A stretch of DNA of 64,000 nt from Neobacillus sp. Marseille-Q6967. GTDB lineage: Bacteria > Bacillota > Bacilli > Bacillales > Cytobacillaceae. Below are positions 44,766 through 58,832 of the stretch, piece after piece. The notes beneath the pieces were generated by a model that ran no database searches, was not told the DNA's origin, and saw only the letters and a list, made by a program, of their open reading frames with translations. The stretch is from positions 536,001 through 600,000 of the forward strand of contig NZ_CAMGZB010000001.1 of the NCBI RefSeq assembly GCF_946151075.1, given 5' to 3'. A program made the position numbers and the translations under genes. Each line of letters opens with the position of its first letter. Position 1 is the stretch's first letter.

Positions 44766-44796
44766 AAAAAAAGACCAATGGAATTGGCCTTTTAAA
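44766..44796 (-). terminator. Terminator of the sensor operon
   Basis: On the minus strand AAGGCCAAT-TCC-ATTGGTCTT with seven T; it separates the two-component genes from the mglB promoter region. Confidence 0.75.
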
Positions 44797-44817
44797 GAAT
44801 TGCTATATTAAACTTGT

Positions 44818-44864
44818 CTGTTGATTTGCGCTCCAGGCGCTTCGCCTTCCGATCCAATCAACTG
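44818..44864. repeat. 47-bp internally deleted derivative of the GC-rich repeat
   Basis: CTGTTGATT...AATCAACTG ends enclose GCGCTCCAGGCGCTTCGC and CTTCCGATCC. These correspond to both ends of the 133-bp repeat at 18586-18718 in inverted orientation, with the middle missing. Confidence 0.72.
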
Positions 44865-44913
44865 ATTACAAAATCTACAATGACCTTTAACACAGCCAGA
44901 GAATTAAAAACTG

Positions 44914-46503
44914 CTAACTTACGGTTGCTCTGCGAAATTCAGTTGGGGATACTCCGGTATGCTTTTTAAAAACACGGCTAAAATAGTTCGGATCCCTATA
45001 GCCGATGGAATAGCAGATCTCCTTCAGGCTTTTTGCAGGATCCTCCATTTCCACCTTTGCATGCTTGATTCTGATTTCGGTTAAATAATCAATGAACGTC
45101 ATTCCAAACCGGTCTTTAAATAATTTACTTAAATAAAACGGGCTAAGCTCAACATGTTCTGCAACACTTTCGAGTGTAATCGATTCAGCATAATGAGTTT
45201 CAATATAATCCTTCGCTTTCAACAGCATTCCCTTTGCATGACTGTTTCTCCAGACTTGAACATGCTGGACTACGGAAAGTAAATGAGCTTTTCCCTTTTC
45301 ATAAATACTTTTTACATCCTCTGTTTCATGAATTTCGGGTTTTTGCTCAAAACCGATTCCCAGTTCATGGAGCATTCGAGAAATGAGGATAAACAATTCC
45401 ATAAATGATTTTTTTACCATCGAACCATCTAGCTGTTTGTTCCGTTCAAGCCCAGTCACAAATGCTTCAAAATGAAGCAAAACCTGGTTTACATCTCCCT
45501 GCCGAACCGCCTCTAACAACTTTTTCTCCACTTCTAAGACTGCAGATTCTGATGGTAATTCAACCGCTCCCTGCCTGCTGGCAAAGAGGTATTTTTTATT
45601 TGAGTGTTTTAAAAGCTGTTGTAAGGATAGTACCGCATCATGATAGGACTTGGTTAGATCCTTTGCATCTTGATAAGAATGCCCGACACCAATTCTTAAT
45701 TCTGCAAGGAAACCTTTTTCTTTAAAAAGACTTAACACATTTTCAATTGTAGACTGTGCGTATGATTTAAAATGGACTTTCTCATTTGCCTGTTTTGATA
45801 AAAATAAAACGGGCACTTGATTTTCCGTTATGGGGCCCATCATGATTTCCTGCTTTTTTACAATGGATTTAAGGGTCTCTTTAAGCCAGTTATAATAGAT
45901 TTGTTTTTCTGCCAGAGAAGGTCCTTCTCCTTTTTGAATAGGCTCGAAGGAAAAAATCATAATATATCCTGAAACAATTTCCACTCCCAATAATTGACCC
46001 CATTCATCAAACGTAAGATCATCCACCTGGTTTAATATGAGAGAGGAAATCCACTCTTTTTGAGCAATCGAAACGGCCCGGTCCAAGTTCAATCTTAAAC
46101 TTTGCTGTTCTTCCTGCTGCTTCCGCTCTGCAAAAATTTCTGCCGAAACACGCTGCAGACTTTCAAGTATATCTTTTTTTCTGCTGGGCTTTAGGATATA
46201 TTCCTTCACCCCTTGCTGCATGACCTCTTTGGCATATTCAAACGTGTTGAAAGCGGACACCATGATAATGCGGATACCGGGGTCCAGCTTTTTGATTTCC
46301 TTGACAGCTTGCACCCCATCAATACCAGGCATTTTGATATCCATAAAGATAATATCCGGACGATGCATCTGGGCCATTTCAATCGCCTTTCTTCCATTAG
46401 GGGCTTCGCCAATGACCGTTACATTTTCCGAGGAGCCATTGATAATTTTGGTTAAGGCTTTTCGTTCAAGAACTTCATCATCCACAATTAGAATTTTCAA
46501 CAA
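44914..46503 (-). CDS. Response regulator with AraC-type DNA-binding domain (YesN-like)
   Basis: A 529-residue regulator: receiver domain with VDDE and the phospho-Asp in [10 protein letters not shown] (about 54), a long linker, and two AraC helix-turn-helices at the C-terminus ([20 protein letters not shown], then [17 protein letters not shown]). TTG at 46503 with GGGGGAA 8 nt upstream is more likely than ATG at 46527. It overlaps the kinase gene. Expected to activate mglBAC. Confidence 0.9.
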   Translation of the reverse strand: MLKILIVDDEVLERKALTKIINGSSENVTVIGEAPNGRKAIEMAQMHRPDIIFMDIKMPGIDGVQAVKEIKKLDPGIRIIMVSAFNTFEYAKEVMQQGVKEYILKPSRKKDILESLQRVSAEIFAERKQQEEQQSLRLNLDRAVSIAQKEWISSLILNQVDDLTFDEWGQLLGVEIVSGYIMIFSFEPIQKGEGPSLAEKQIYYNWLKETLKSIVKKQEIMMGPITENQVPVLFLSKQANEKVHFKSYAQSTIENVLSLFKEKGFLAELRIGVGHSYQDAKDLTKSYHDAVLSLQQLLKHSNKKYLFASRQGAVELPSESAVLEVEKKLLEAVRQGDVNQVLLHFEAFVTGLERNKQLDGSMVKKSFMELFILISRMLHELGIGFEQKPEIHETEDVKSIYEKGKAHLLSVVQHVQVWRNSHAKGMLLKAKDYIETHYAESITLESVAEHVELSPFYLSKLFKDRFGMTFIDYLTEIRIKHAKVEMEDPAKSLKEICYSIGYRDPNYFSRVFKKHTGVSPTEFRRATVS

Positions 46504-47959
46504 GTTCTTTTCCCCCTTTTGCCACATAAGGAATGATCAATCTAAATTTCGTTCCTTGGCCAAGCTCTGACTCAATCTCAATAATATCGTTTCGCTTGTA
46601 ATAAAGCTGCAGTCTTCTAATCACATTTTTTACGCCGATTCCTGTCGAGTGGCCTTTTGATTTTTCTGGTTCAAAAATTTCATCCGTTTTTGTACCTTTA
46701 ACATAATGATGGATTTTTTCCTTCGTTGTCTCGTCCATTCCTTCACCGTTATCCACAACCTCTATGTAAATCTTGTCTTTATAACGGTAGACATGCAGAC
46801 TGATCAACGCATTTTCTTCATAGGATTCAACCCCATGGATGAAGGCGTTTTCAATCAATGGCTGAAGAATTAAAATCGGTATTTCAATATCTAAACAGTC
46901 ATCTTGTATGTCTGTGATAAATTCAATCCGATCACCAAATCTTGTTTGCTGGATAAAAAAATACTCTTGAACGATTTTCACCTCATCCCTTAAGGTCGAC
47001 GCTTGATTTAAATCACCAAGATTATAACGAAGCAGGGCTGCTACAGATTCTATTAATCTAGAAGTATCTTCCGCCTCCTCTAAATACGCCATTTTTGAAA
47101 CCGTGTTCAAAGTATTGAATAAAAAGTGAGGATTAATTTGGTTTTGCAGGCTTCTTAACTCTAACTCTTTTAATAGTTTATCTAATTCAGACTTCTGTTT
47201 AATTTCCATTACCTGCTGTCTTAAGTTTGCCCGCATTTGATTAAAGGTTTCTGTTAATGGCTTTAACTCGTCATTGGTGGTAATTTTTATATCCTCACCT
47301 GATAAATTTCCTTTTGAAATCTGTTTGGCAGCTTCTGATAACATTCTGATTGGTTTCGTGATACCTCCTGAAATCCACAAGGCCAGCAAAGTACTCAGTA
47401 AAAATGCAGCGGCAAAAAGGGAAATCGACATCAGTTTATAATAATGGATTTGCTGTTCCATCTGATCATAGAATTTTTGGTATTCTGTTAGTTTATTATT
47501 AAGCAGAGCGAGCGTACTTTCTTGCAAAAACCCATTAATTTTTAAAACTTCATTAAAGTGGTTGGAATAAGCATTAATCTCGTCCTTCTTAAATGCTCCC
47601 AGTGTCGCATCACATTCATCAAGAAAGCTGTCAATCATATTTTTATAATTGGCAAGCGAAATATCGCTGGTTTTCATGATTTCATAAAGTCTCTTTTGGT
47701 CGTTGATGAGCTTTAGTTTTTCCTTTTTATAATCTGCTAAATACTGTACTTCCTGTTCTAATATATAAGAATGAAGCTTTTCTGTCATTCCGTTCGTTCT
47801 TTGCGAGATGTCATTTAACAACAGAAAACGTTCAAAGCTATCATCATATTCATTTACAAGTTTTTCACTGCTATTATAGAATAAGAATCCGACTGAAGTT
47901 AATAAAACAACTAGAACAATAAAATATAGGAGCAATTTCGATCTGATTCGAAATAACAT
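46478..47959 (-). CDS. Sensor histidine kinase (YesM-like)
   Basis: A 493-residue kinase: TM1 (about 8-28), an extracytoplasmic helical sensor, TM2 (about 175-195), HAMP, the phospho-acceptor motif [10 protein letters not shown] (about 278), and an HATPase domain with DNGEGMD and GIGVKNV. It overlaps the sugar-binding sensor gene by the stop/start codons and the response regulator by 26 bp. Confidence 0.92.
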   Translation of the reverse strand: MLFRIRSKLLLYFIVLVVLLTSVGFLFYNSSEKLVNEYDDSFERFLLLNDISQRTNGMTEKLHSYILEQEVQYLADYKKEKLKLINDQKRLYEIMKTSDISLANYKNMIDSFLDECDATLGAFKKDEINAYSNHFNEVLKINGFLQESTLALLNNKLTEYQKFYDQMEQQIHYYKLMSISLFAAAFLLSTLLALWISGGITKPIRMLSEAAKQISKGNLSGEDIKITTNDELKPLTETFNQMRANLRQQVMEIKQKSELDKLLKELELRSLQNQINPHFLFNTLNTVSKMAYLEEAEDTSRLIESVAALLRYNLGDLNQASTLRDEVKIVQEYFFIQQTRFGDRIEFITDIQDDCLDIEIPILILQPLIENAFIHGVESYEENALISLHVYRYKDKIYIEVVDNGEGMDETTKEKIHHYVKGTKTDEIFEPEKSKGHSTGIGVKNVIRRLQLYYKRNDIIEIESELGQGTKFRLIIPYVAKGGKELVENSNCG

Positions 47960-48960
47960 TATTGGTTCTCCTCCAATCGGTCCCGTTCCATTTTTTGCAG
48001 ATCGGCTAATCTCATTATTTGAGTATTGGTATGGACAATCGGAGGCACCTGTCTTCCTTCGGTCAGATCAATCAACATTTTCACCGCACCGTACCCCATT
48101 TGAAAGGGCTCCTGGACGACCGTTGCCTTAATGGTTCCCTTGCGGATATATTCAAGTGTTTCCGGAAGTGTATCGAATCCTATAATGTAAATTTGGTCCT
48201 GCCTTTTATATTTTTCGATGACCTGAGCTATTTCAATTCCATCGAGGGCACTTGTCCCATAAAAAGCATTAACTCCGGGATAATCCTGGAGAATTTGATT
48301 CGTTTTCTCCGCTGCCTTTACCCTGCTAATCTCGGATTCTACTATCGTGACCACCTTAATTCCTTCTTCTTGTTTTACCGCATCTTGAAAACCTTTGACG
48401 CGCTGCTGCATATGATTGGCATAAAAGCTTCCGGTAATGATCGCCACATTCGCTTTTCCCTTTGTATCTTTAATCAGGGCCTTTCCTGCTAAAAATCCAG
48501 AATAATAGTTATCAGTTCCAATATAAGCGAGTCGATTACTATTAGAAGCATCGGTATCCACCGTGATTACTGGAATTCCTTTTGCCACAACTTGATTGAT
48601 CAGAGGGGTAAATTGCTCATCACTTAATCCTTGAGTGATGATCCCATCCACTTTGGATGCAGCTGACATTTCAATGGTTTTCACATGTTCTTCGATATTA
48701 GCCTGCTTCGGCCCCACGTATTCAAGCAAAACTCCATACTCTTTTGCTGCAGCCCTTGCACCTTTTTCTACCAGTCTCCAATATTCGTTATCTAGTTCTT
48801 CCGGAACTAAAATAAAGTGGTATTGATACTTATCAGCCGTGTTGGCTTCAACAGGTAATTCGTGGGTCATAACCTTATAACCGTAAAAAATCGCGAACGA
48901 GCAACTCACTAGAAAAAACAATATCCCAAATGTATAAGCGATGATGGAAAACCTGCCCAT
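47959..48960 (-). CDS. Membrane-anchored sugar-binding protein (sensor partner)
   Basis: A 333-residue periplasmic-binding-type protein (LacI/RbsB fold: [43 protein letters not shown]) with an N-terminal membrane helix and no lipobox. It is the first gene of a three-gene operon with the kinase and regulator. Such proteins present bound sugar to the kinase, as in three-component systems controlling mgl genes in Firmicutes. Ligand: probably galactose or glucose, inferred from the neighbours. Confidence 0.87.
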   Translation of the reverse strand: MGRFSIIAYTFGILFFLVSCSFAIFYGYKVMTHELPVEANTADKYQYHFILVPEELDNEYWRLVEKGARAAAKEYGVLLEYVGPKQANIEEHVKTIEMSAASKVDGIITQGLSDEQFTPLINQVVAKGIPVITVDTDASNSNRLAYIGTDNYYSGFLAGKALIKDTKGKANVAIITGSFYANHMQQRVKGFQDAVKQEEGIKVVTIVESEISRVKAAEKTNQILQDYPGVNAFYGTSALDGIEIAQVIEKYKRQDQIYIIGFDTLPETLEYIRKGTIKATVVQEPFQMGYGAVKMLIDLTEGRQVPPIVHTNTQIMRLADLQKMERDRLEENQ

Positions 48961-49048
48961 AAAACAACTCCGTTTCTAATGCCTATTAATTAATAAAATA
49001 TTATACGGAAAATTCCAAAAATCGACAATGATCTTTTTTATACTATTA

Positions 49049-49080
49049 AAACAGCCTCCATTATAAATGAAGGCTGTTTG
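49049..49080. terminator. Terminator after the first GH3 gene
   Basis: AAACAGCCTCCATT pairs with AATGAAGGCTGTTT-type sequence over a short loop; T run modest on the minus strand. Confidence 0.6.
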
Positions 49081-49087
49081 TTTAAAA

Positions 49088-51502
49088 TTAATTTTTAGAA
49101 AGTCGTTCAAACTCTACTTTTGGTGCTAAAACATCGCTTACCTCTTCAACAATGATATCCTCATCAACTGTAAAAGTTGCGCTGCCTTTAATCTCTTCCG
49201 AAGATGCCCCTACGTTTATCGTATATGTTCCTTTCTCTAGAACCCATGCCGAACGGTCTTCATCAAAAGAAGCCAGATCCTTCGCCGTTAGGTCAAATTG
49301 AAGCAATTGCCGCTGCTGCGGTTTTAGTTCCTTTGTTTTAGCAAATGCCTTTAGTTCCACGTTAGGTTTCTCTAACCTTCCATCAGGTGCGGATACATAC
49401 ACCTGGACAACTTCTTTTCCAGTTACATCTCCGGTATTTTCAACCATTGTCGATACCGTCACCTTATCCTTGAATTTCTTGCCTTGGCTAATCTTGATAT
49501 GGCTATAATCGAAGTCCGTGTAGGACAACCCGTATCCGAATTCATAAGCAGGTTTTACACCGAATGATGTATAGTAACGGTAGCCGACATAAATGTCTTC
49601 ATTGTACACCACTTGTGTTGGATTGTCTGCCGGTGTTCCAGGGAAGCTTTCAGCTGATGGTACATCGCTATAATGAACCGGGAATGTGGTTGGAAGCTTT
49701 CCGGAAGGATTTACCTTTCCAGATAAGACATCTGCTACGGCATAACCTGCTTCCTGTCCTGGCTGCCAGGCTAATAGAATGGAATCAACCTTCTCCCGCC
49801 AGCTGTCTACCTCGATTGGCCCCCCAATATTGAGAACTACAGCAACCTTCTTGCCCTGTTTATGATATTCCTCTGAAATACGAGTAATCATATCTTTTTC
49901 CGTATCGGTTAAAAGAAAATCACCTTGTGTAACGGTACGGTCAACACCCTCCCCGGAATTACGGCCTATTACAATTACACCAATATCGGATTGATCCGCG
50001 GCATTTGCAATTTCATTTTGTTCCAGAGGTTTTTCAGGGATTACCGGGGTTAGCTTGCCAAAATCTACACCCCATGGGCTTGGTTTAATTTTGTATTCCT
50101 CCTGCTGGCGTAATGTATCGATATAGGTTTGATAGTCATTTAACAGCTCTTCATTTAACTGATAACCCGCATCCTTTAAGCCGTCAACTATCGAAACTGT
50201 ATAGGCTGGGTTGACATCACCGCTTCCGGTACCTCCCTTGATGGTTTCAATTTGAGTCGTTCCAAATAGTGAGATTTTTTTATCTTTACTGATTGGCAGC
50301 GGCATATCATCGTTCTTTAAAAGGACCATGCCATCAGCTGCAGCTTGTCGTGCTATCTGTGCATTTGCGGTTAAATTAGGTTTGTCCGTATTTTGATAGT
50401 TTTGAAACTCTGGTGTTTGGATGACCACTTGAAGAATCTTTTTGATGTTACGATCTAGTACTTTTTCGTCTAATGTTCCATTTTCAACCGCGGATTGAAT
50501 TGCGCTAGATTGGCTTGCGTTCCCTGGCATAATCAGATCATTACCAGCCTTCATTTGTTCCACTGGATTTTCTCCGGCAAACCAGTCTGTCATTACAAAT
50601 CCATTAAAACCCCAGTCTTTCCGTAATACCGTTGTTAATAGCTCGCTGCTTTGAGAAGTCGGGGTTCCATTTATTTTGTTATAAGCGCTCATGACGGCCC
50701 AAGGGTTTGATTCTTTCACAGCAATCTCAAAGCCCTTTAAATAGATTTCCCTTAATGCTCTTTCAGAAACAATTGTATCCAGCCCAAAGCGGTTGGTTTC
50801 CTGATTATTTGCTGCGAAATGCTTAATGGTTGCCCCTACCCCGTTAGATTGAACACCATTTACAACGGCAGCTGTAATTTTCCCTGCAATCAACGGATCC
50901 TCTGAATAGTATTCAAAGTTCCTCCCATTTAATAGATTTCTATGAATATTTAGGGCTGGTGCTAATAATAAATCAAGTCCATATTCTTTCAGTTCGTTCC
51001 CTTGGGCTTTACCGACAGCTTCAGCTGCAGCAGTGTCCCATGTAGCTGCTAGCGAAGAAGCGATTGGGAACGCTGTCGCATAATATGTTTGTTCTGTACC
51101 CTCTCTATTTGGTCGAATCCTTACACCTGCTGGTCCATCGGCAAATAATAACTCTGGAATTCCTAATCGAGGTACTCCGTAAGTGCCCCCTACTGCACCT
51201 ACCACTTTAAATGGCTCTTGTCTCGTAAATCCAGGCATTCCCAGACCAACAACAAATTTTGATTTTTCCTCCAGTGTCATTGCTTGAATGACGCTGTCAA
51301 TGGAAGCAGCATCTGTTAAATAAGGGAGTGAGGCTGCTGATACATAGGAAGTTTGACCTTTTTGTGTTGTTTTAACTGCAGTTGATTGAGATTGGTTTTG
51401 AGCAGAAGCAAGGTCAAAGGTTAATCCCGATAGGATGATCGATGAGGAGAGCGTGATGGCAAGTAATCCTGATTTTCTCTTTTTCTTTAATTTTTTTAGC
51501 AT
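49088..51502 (-). CDS. Secreted glycoside hydrolase family 3 enzyme (beta-glucosidase type)
   Basis: An 804-residue enzyme with a signal peptide ending near DLASAQ. GH3 N-terminal barrel with KHFAANNQETNR and the nucleophile Asp in GFVMTDWFAG (about 310), then the C-terminal GH3 domain and a fibronectin-III-like tail. ATG at 51502 has AAGGGG 7 nt upstream; TTG at 51508 would be too close. A cre-like site lies in the promoter region. Divergent from a paralogue at 51864. Confidence 0.92.
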   Translation of the reverse strand: MLKKLKKKRKSGLLAITLSSSIILSGLTFDLASAQNQSQSTAVKTTQKGQTSYVSAASLPYLTDAASIDSVIQAMTLEEKSKFVVGLGMPGFTRQEPFKVVGAVGGTYGVPRLGIPELLFADGPAGVRIRPNREGTEQTYYATAFPIASSLAATWDTAAAEAVGKAQGNELKEYGLDLLLAPALNIHRNLLNGRNFEYYSEDPLIAGKITAAVVNGVQSNGVGATIKHFAANNQETNRFGLDTIVSERALREIYLKGFEIAVKESNPWAVMSAYNKINGTPTSQSSELLTTVLRKDWGFNGFVMTDWFAGENPVEQMKAGNDLIMPGNASQSSAIQSAVENGTLDEKVLDRNIKKILQVVIQTPEFQNYQNTDKPNLTANAQIARQAAADGMVLLKNDDMPLPISKDKKISLFGTTQIETIKGGTGSGDVNPAYTVSIVDGLKDAGYQLNEELLNDYQTYIDTLRQQEEYKIKPSPWGVDFGKLTPVIPEKPLEQNEIANAADQSDIGVIVIGRNSGEGVDRTVTQGDFLLTDTEKDMITRISEEYHKQGKKVAVVLNIGGPIEVDSWREKVDSILLAWQPGQEAGYAVADVLSGKVNPSGKLPTTFPVHYSDVPSAESFPGTPADNPTQVVYNEDIYVGYRYYTSFGVKPAYEFGYGLSYTDFDYSHIKISQGKKFKDKVTVSTMVENTGDVTGKEVVQVYVSAPDGRLEKPNVELKAFAKTKELKPQQRQLLQFDLTAKDLASFDEDRSAWVLEKGTYTINVGASSEEIKGSATFTVDEDIIVEEVSDVLAPKVEFERLSKN

Positions 51503-51543
51503 AAACAAGCCCCTTCCAATATGGTTTTACGATTGCACTTCTA

Positions 51544-51557
51544 TTAAAACGCTTTCA
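51544..51557. promoter_or_regulatory. cre-like site upstream of the minus-strand GH3 gene
   Basis: TGAAAGCGTTTTAA on the minus strand matches the CcpA consensus TGWAANCGNTNWCA with one mismatch. Location fits catabolite repression of this GH3 gene. Confidence 0.6.
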
Positions 51558-51825
51558 TTGCAAGTATAAAGGAGTCTATCGAATTTAATATTCAGAATAA
51601 TCTGGATTATATTGCTGTTTTCTTCACTATTTTGTTTTTTGAAAGGAATTCTTGAAACTAGGTTAATAGTCATGTCAGATATTGTCGCACATACAGGAAG
51701 GATGACTCTTGCAGATTTATAATTTAATTGAATTTTCGGAATATGGCAAGAAAGTATAGAAAATCACAATTTAATGCTATTACTTTGGACTGAAGAAGTA
51801 ATAGATTCCATGCTACCCTTATCGA

Positions 51826-51839
51826 TGTAAAGGCTTACA
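51826..51839. promoter_or_regulatory. cre-like site upstream of the plus-strand GH3 gene
   Basis: TGTAAAGGCTTACA is a near-palindrome differing from the CcpA consensus at one core position; it lies just before the ribosome site, where it would block transcription. The remaining 51560-51825 stretch is AT-rich with no gene. Confidence 0.6.
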
Positions 51840-51863
51840 TTAAAAAGGGGGAGATAACCGCTT

Positions 51864-54179
51864 ATGAAGAGTTATTACAAAGTTCTAAGTACTTCAATGT
51901 TCAGCTTTATGCTTTTAACATCAGGTATAACTGGAACCGCTATGGCGGAAGTGCAGCCGACTTCCGGTTCGAATGCCACTACAGTAGCGGCGGAAAGCAG
52001 TACACAAAATGCGGCCATCGGTCAGGAGCAAACACCATTTTTAGTGGATCAGGCCTCCATTCCTTCGGTCATTAAGGCTATGACGCTTGATGAAAAGGTC
52101 AACCTGATTGGAGGAGCAGGCGCTGCTATAACAGGTGCTGCCGGGGGGACTTTTGCTATTCCACGTCTAGGGATTCCAAGCCTCACTTTTGCAGATGGAC
52201 CCGCAGGACTACGCTTTGGATCTACAGCCAATAAATCAACAACAGGATTTCCGATTCCTTCAGCCCTTTCAGCCAGCTTTAATAGGGATCTTATGTATGA
52301 CGTTTCTGCAGCAATGGGAAAAGAAACATTGGATTACGGGGTTGATGTTATTCTGGGTCCTGCGTTAAATATTCATCGGGATCCACGGGGCGGCAGAAAT
52401 TTTGAGTATTACTCAGAAGATCCTTACTTAAGCGGGGTAATGGCAGCAGAATTTACAAAAGCGGTCCAAGACCAGGGCGTTGGTGTCAGTATGAAACACT
52501 TCGCCGCTAATAATCAGGAAACGAACCGGACTGGAGTCAATGAAATCATTTCAGAACGGGCATTAAGGGAGATTTATTTAGCAGGATTTGAACGAGTTGT
52601 AAAAGAAGCCCAGCCTTGGACGGTAATGAGTTCCTATAATTCCATTAATGGCTCGTTTTCCGCTCACAACTCATGGTTGTTAAATGATGTATTGCGCACT
52701 GACTGGGGCTTTGATGGAATCGTTATGTCCGATTGGGGAGGGACCAAAAACGATGGTGTTGCTATGCTGAATGGAGGAAACGACCTGTCCATGCCTCGAT
52801 TAAGTGATGCAGGAAAAGCCTTGGTTAAAGCAGCTGTAACAGACGGAACTCTTCCCGTGGAAAAGCTTGATACTGCAATCGAAAATATACTTAATTTAGT
52901 GGTGAAATCACCAACTTTTAATAAGTTAAGCTCCGTTGATAATACAAAACAAAACGTAAGTCAAGACCTTGCTGCTGCGAATGCAGTCCTCTCACGCGAA
53001 GCAGCGCCAGAAGGTATGGTTTTATTACAGAATGAAAATAACGCACTGCCATTTAATAAAGAAGTGAAAAAGGTCGGTATTGTGGGTAACTCATTCCAAT
53101 TAAATACTTGTGGGTTTGGCACACCTGCATCTGCCTGTTCAACCGATAATGCCGCGATAAAAATGTTCTTAATGGGGACTGGCAGTGCTTATGTGACTCC
53201 TCCTTATTCGGTACAACTTCCGGAAGGATTGGCGAACGGTGGTTATACACCTGTTTATACCAATGCAAGCGGCACGGAAATTACTGAAAACTTAACAGCT
53301 GAAGATGCAGCCTATATGGCACAAAACTCAGATATAGGTGTAGTGGTGATTGCAAGGGGCTCCGGAGAAGGCGCTGATGGAAATCAAGCAACCTTTGAGA
53401 CAAGTACAAAAGAATTAGAGCTTATCGAAAAGGTTTCTACTGCATTCCATGCTGTTAATAAAAAAGTTGTTGTCATTTTAAATATTGGGGCTCCAATGAA
53501 CACAGAGAAATGGAAAGATAAAGTAGATTCCATTTTACTATCTTGGCAGCCTGGTATGGAAGCAGGAAATGCGATTACAGACGTACTTTCCGGTAAGGCA
53601 AACCCATCTGGTAAATTGCCAGCTACGTTCCCGCAACGTTTAGAAGATGCGCCAAGCTATGATAACTTCCCAAGCTCAGACGGCAACCCGAATCTAGTAA
53701 AGTATAGCGAAGATATTTATGTTGGCTACCGCTACTATTCTACTTTCGGTGTAAAGCCAGCATATGAGTTTGGCTATGGTTTATCTTATACAACTTTTGA
53801 CTATAGTCATATTAAAATCAGTCAAGGCAAGAAGTTTAAGGACAAGGTCACCGTCTCTGCCATGATTGAAAATACAGGTAACGTCTCTGGTAAAGAAGCA
53901 GTCCAGGTTTATGTTACGGCACCAGACGGCAGTCTAGAAAAACCTGCATTGGAACTAAAGGCTTTTGGTAAAACCAAGGAACTAAAACCGCATCAACGTG
54001 AACTGCTTACATTTGATCTTACTGCTAAGGACCTTGCTTCCTTTGATGAAAAGAAGTCGGCATGGGTCCTCGAAAAAGGAACGTACACCATCAAAGTAGG
54101 AGCTTCTTCAGAAGATATTAGAGGAAAAGTTACGTTTACAGTCGACCGTGACCAGATTATTGAAAAAGTAACGAATTAA
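51864..54179 (+). CDS. Secreted glycoside hydrolase family 3 enzyme, divergent paralogue
   Basis: A 771-residue enzyme with a signal peptide (MKSYYKVL start, cut near AMAEV). Same architecture as its divergent neighbour: KHFAANNQETNRTG, nucleophile Asp in GIVMSDWGG (about 290), GH3 C-domain and a fibronectin-III-like tail. The last 130 residues are far closer to the neighbour than the catalytic domain is. AAGGGGGAG precedes the ATG. Upstream cre-like site. It is followed by an esterase gene 24 bp on, probably one operon. Confidence 0.92.
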   Translation: MKSYYKVLSTSMFSFMLLTSGITGTAMAEVQPTSGSNATTVAAESSTQNAAIGQEQTPFLVDQASIPSVIKAMTLDEKVNLIGGAGAAITGAAGGTFAIPRLGIPSLTFADGPAGLRFGSTANKSTTGFPIPSALSASFNRDLMYDVSAAMGKETLDYGVDVILGPALNIHRDPRGGRNFEYYSEDPYLSGVMAAEFTKAVQDQGVGVSMKHFAANNQETNRTGVNEIISERALREIYLAGFERVVKEAQPWTVMSSYNSINGSFSAHNSWLLNDVLRTDWGFDGIVMSDWGGTKNDGVAMLNGGNDLSMPRLSDAGKALVKAAVTDGTLPVEKLDTAIENILNLVVKSPTFNKLSSVDNTKQNVSQDLAAANAVLSREAAPEGMVLLQNENNALPFNKEVKKVGIVGNSFQLNTCGFGTPASACSTDNAAIKMFLMGTGSAYVTPPYSVQLPEGLANGGYTPVYTNASGTEITENLTAEDAAYMAQNSDIGVVVIARGSGEGADGNQATFETSTKELELIEKVSTAFHAVNKKVVVILNIGAPMNTEKWKDKVDSILLSWQPGMEAGNAITDVLSGKANPSGKLPATFPQRLEDAPSYDNFPSSDGNPNLVKYSEDIYVGYRYYSTFGVKPAYEFGYGLSYTTFDYSHIKISQGKKFKDKVTVSAMIENTGNVSGKEAVQVYVTAPDGSLEKPALELKAFGKTKELKPHQRELLTFDLTAKDLASFDEKKSAWVLEKGTYTIKVGASSEDIRGKVTFTVDRDQIIEKVTN

Positions 54180-54203
54180 GATAATCATAGGAGGTAAAGA
54201 GCA

Positions 54204-55520
54204 ATGTTAACGAGATTGAAAAATGCAAGAATACTAGTGTTATTGATTTTGACAGCCATTTTGACATTTTCTTTTGGCATGGGGGCATTTGCGAAGGAGC
54301 CGGATCCACAGACCCCCTCTTATCGTACTGTAACAGAAATCCATGACTGGGGTGCAGCGATTACAAAAGTTATTGTTTATTTAGGGACACCTGTTCCAAA
54401 GAATTCCGTAACAAAGGATACGTTTAAAGTACATGTAGCTAGAAGTGACGACAGAATGGCAGAGCCGCTATTAGAACAAGGGTACCGTAACGTAACGAAT
54501 GCCTATGTTTCAGATGAAAAAGGAAACCCGGCCGTAACAGGAAAATATGCTGTACTAGAAATGGAAATTGGACCGACTGTTTCCTTAAGTTCGGCACTGA
54601 ATTACTATGGGGGTTCTAATAAATGGGTTGATAGCGATTATACGATTACCCAGGTGGAAGATATTGATACAAACTCTAAGGCCATCACGGGATTAGTCAT
54701 CGATTCGTTTGCAGGCGGAACAAAAGAACTTGTAGATGATTTTACTACAGGAGAAGGAACCTTTAATGGGGTTAAGTTAACATATGCTGACTATTCACCG
54801 GCAAAAGATAAGGCAAAGAATCCATTAATTATCTGGCTGCATGGCGGCGGTGAAGGCGGCACCGATGCAACCATCCCGTTATCTGCCAATAAGGCGGTTA
54901 ACTTTGCTACAGAAGATATCCAATCTTATTTTGATGGAGCGTATGTTTTAGCCCCTCAAACACCAACAAGATGGATGGATGGTTTTACTGGAAGAGCCGA
55001 TGGAACTTCCATCTATGAAGAGGCATTAATGGCGTTGATTCAAGATTATGTTTCTAAAAACCCTGACATTGATCCAAATCGAATTTATATCGGCGGGGCC
55101 TCCAATGGCGGCTATATGACCATGCTGATGATTCGCGACTATCCAGGTTACTTTGCAGCAGCCTTTCCAGTTTGCGAAGGCTTAAATGATACCTTAATTA
55201 CAGATGAAGATATTGAGAAAATGAAACAAACCCCAATCTGGTTTGTTACTGCTGAAAACGATACTACATTACCACCACTAGCAAACACAGTTCCAACCTA
55301 TAACCGTTTAATCCAAGCTGGAGCTGATAATGTCCAACTAACATTATTTAAAGATGTACATGACACAACAGGCCTATACAAAAACGCAGACGGCACACCA
55401 TTCCAATACAACGGCCACTGGTCATGGATCTACGTCTACAACAATGAAGTCAAAGCAACCATTAACGGCAGCACCACCACCATTATGGAATGGATGGCTG
55501 GCCAATCATTAAAGAAATAG
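54204..55520 (+). CDS. Secreted alpha/beta-hydrolase esterase with N-terminal Ig-like domain
   Basis: A 438-residue protein: signal peptide (cut near GAFAKE), an Ig-like N-terminal domain (about 40-180), then an alpha/beta hydrolase with the oxyanion motif LHGGGEGG, the nucleophile Ser in GGASNGGYM (about 298) and DVHDTTG near the catalytic His. Resembles EstA-type and carbohydrate esterases. AGGAGGT precedes the ATG. The operon with GH3 suggests deacylation of plant or microbial polysaccharide. The last ~45 codons are mostly A/C-ending, next to repeat copy F. Confidence 0.85.
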   Translation: MLTRLKNARILVLLILTAILTFSFGMGAFAKEPDPQTPSYRTVTEIHDWGAAITKVIVYLGTPVPKNSVTKDTFKVHVARSDDRMAEPLLEQGYRNVTNAYVSDEKGNPAVTGKYAVLEMEIGPTVSLSSALNYYGGSNKWVDSDYTITQVEDIDTNSKAITGLVIDSFAGGTKELVDDFTTGEGTFNGVKLTYADYSPAKDKAKNPLIIWLHGGGEGGTDATIPLSANKAVNFATEDIQSYFDGAYVLAPQTPTRWMDGFTGRADGTSIYEEALMALIQDYVSKNPDIDPNRIYIGGASNGGYMTMLMIRDYPGYFAAAFPVCEGLNDTLITDEDIEKMKQTPIWFVTAENDTTLPPLANTVPTYNRLIQAGADNVQLTLFKDVHDTTGLYKNADGTPFQYNGHWSWIYVYNNEVKATINGSTTTIMEWMAGQSLKK

Positions 55521-55531
55521 ATTTAAAGATT

Positions 55532-55602
55532 GGTGACAGGCACCACAAAAAAACAAAAGGGCCCCACTGTCCACCCGAGGTGGACAGTGGGGCCTTTTAA
55601 TC
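55532..55602. repeat. GGTGACAGGCACC element, copy F, whose hairpin acts as a terminator
   Basis: Core at 55532-55544, then AAAGGGCCCCACTGTCCACC and GGTGGACAGTGGGGCC with T runs on both sides, a strong bidirectional terminator for the esterase gene and lacZ. The hairpin centre is the same CTGTCCACC/GGTGGACAG arm seen in the other copies. Left flank A/C-rich; the right flank skew is weak. Confidence 0.82.
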
Positions 55603-55614
55603 TTTTTAGAGAAG

Positions 55615-58695
<3,081 letters not shown>

Positions 58696-58787
58696 TTAAT
58701 TTTAAACTATTCACGATAAACATTGGCTGAATTTGAAAGAAAAATAGTTTTCTACATTTTAATTTTACTAGGCATTAACATAAAATA

Positions 58788-58820
58788 AACACCACTTTTT
58801 AGACAGGCTTAAGTGGTGTT
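58788..58820 (-). terminator. Terminator of the kdu/lyase gene cluster
   Basis: On the minus strand AACACCACTT pairs with AAGTGGTGTT, followed by a T-rich run; it separates kduD from lacZ, suggesting lacZ has its own promoter in the 58645-58787 gap. Confidence 0.72.
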
Positions 58821-58832
58821 CTATTTTAAAAA

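Noticed and set aside
44818..44864. Terminator of the response-regulator gene
   Set aside because: Its ends match the GC-rich interspersed repeat; a better terminator with a T run lies at 44766-44796.
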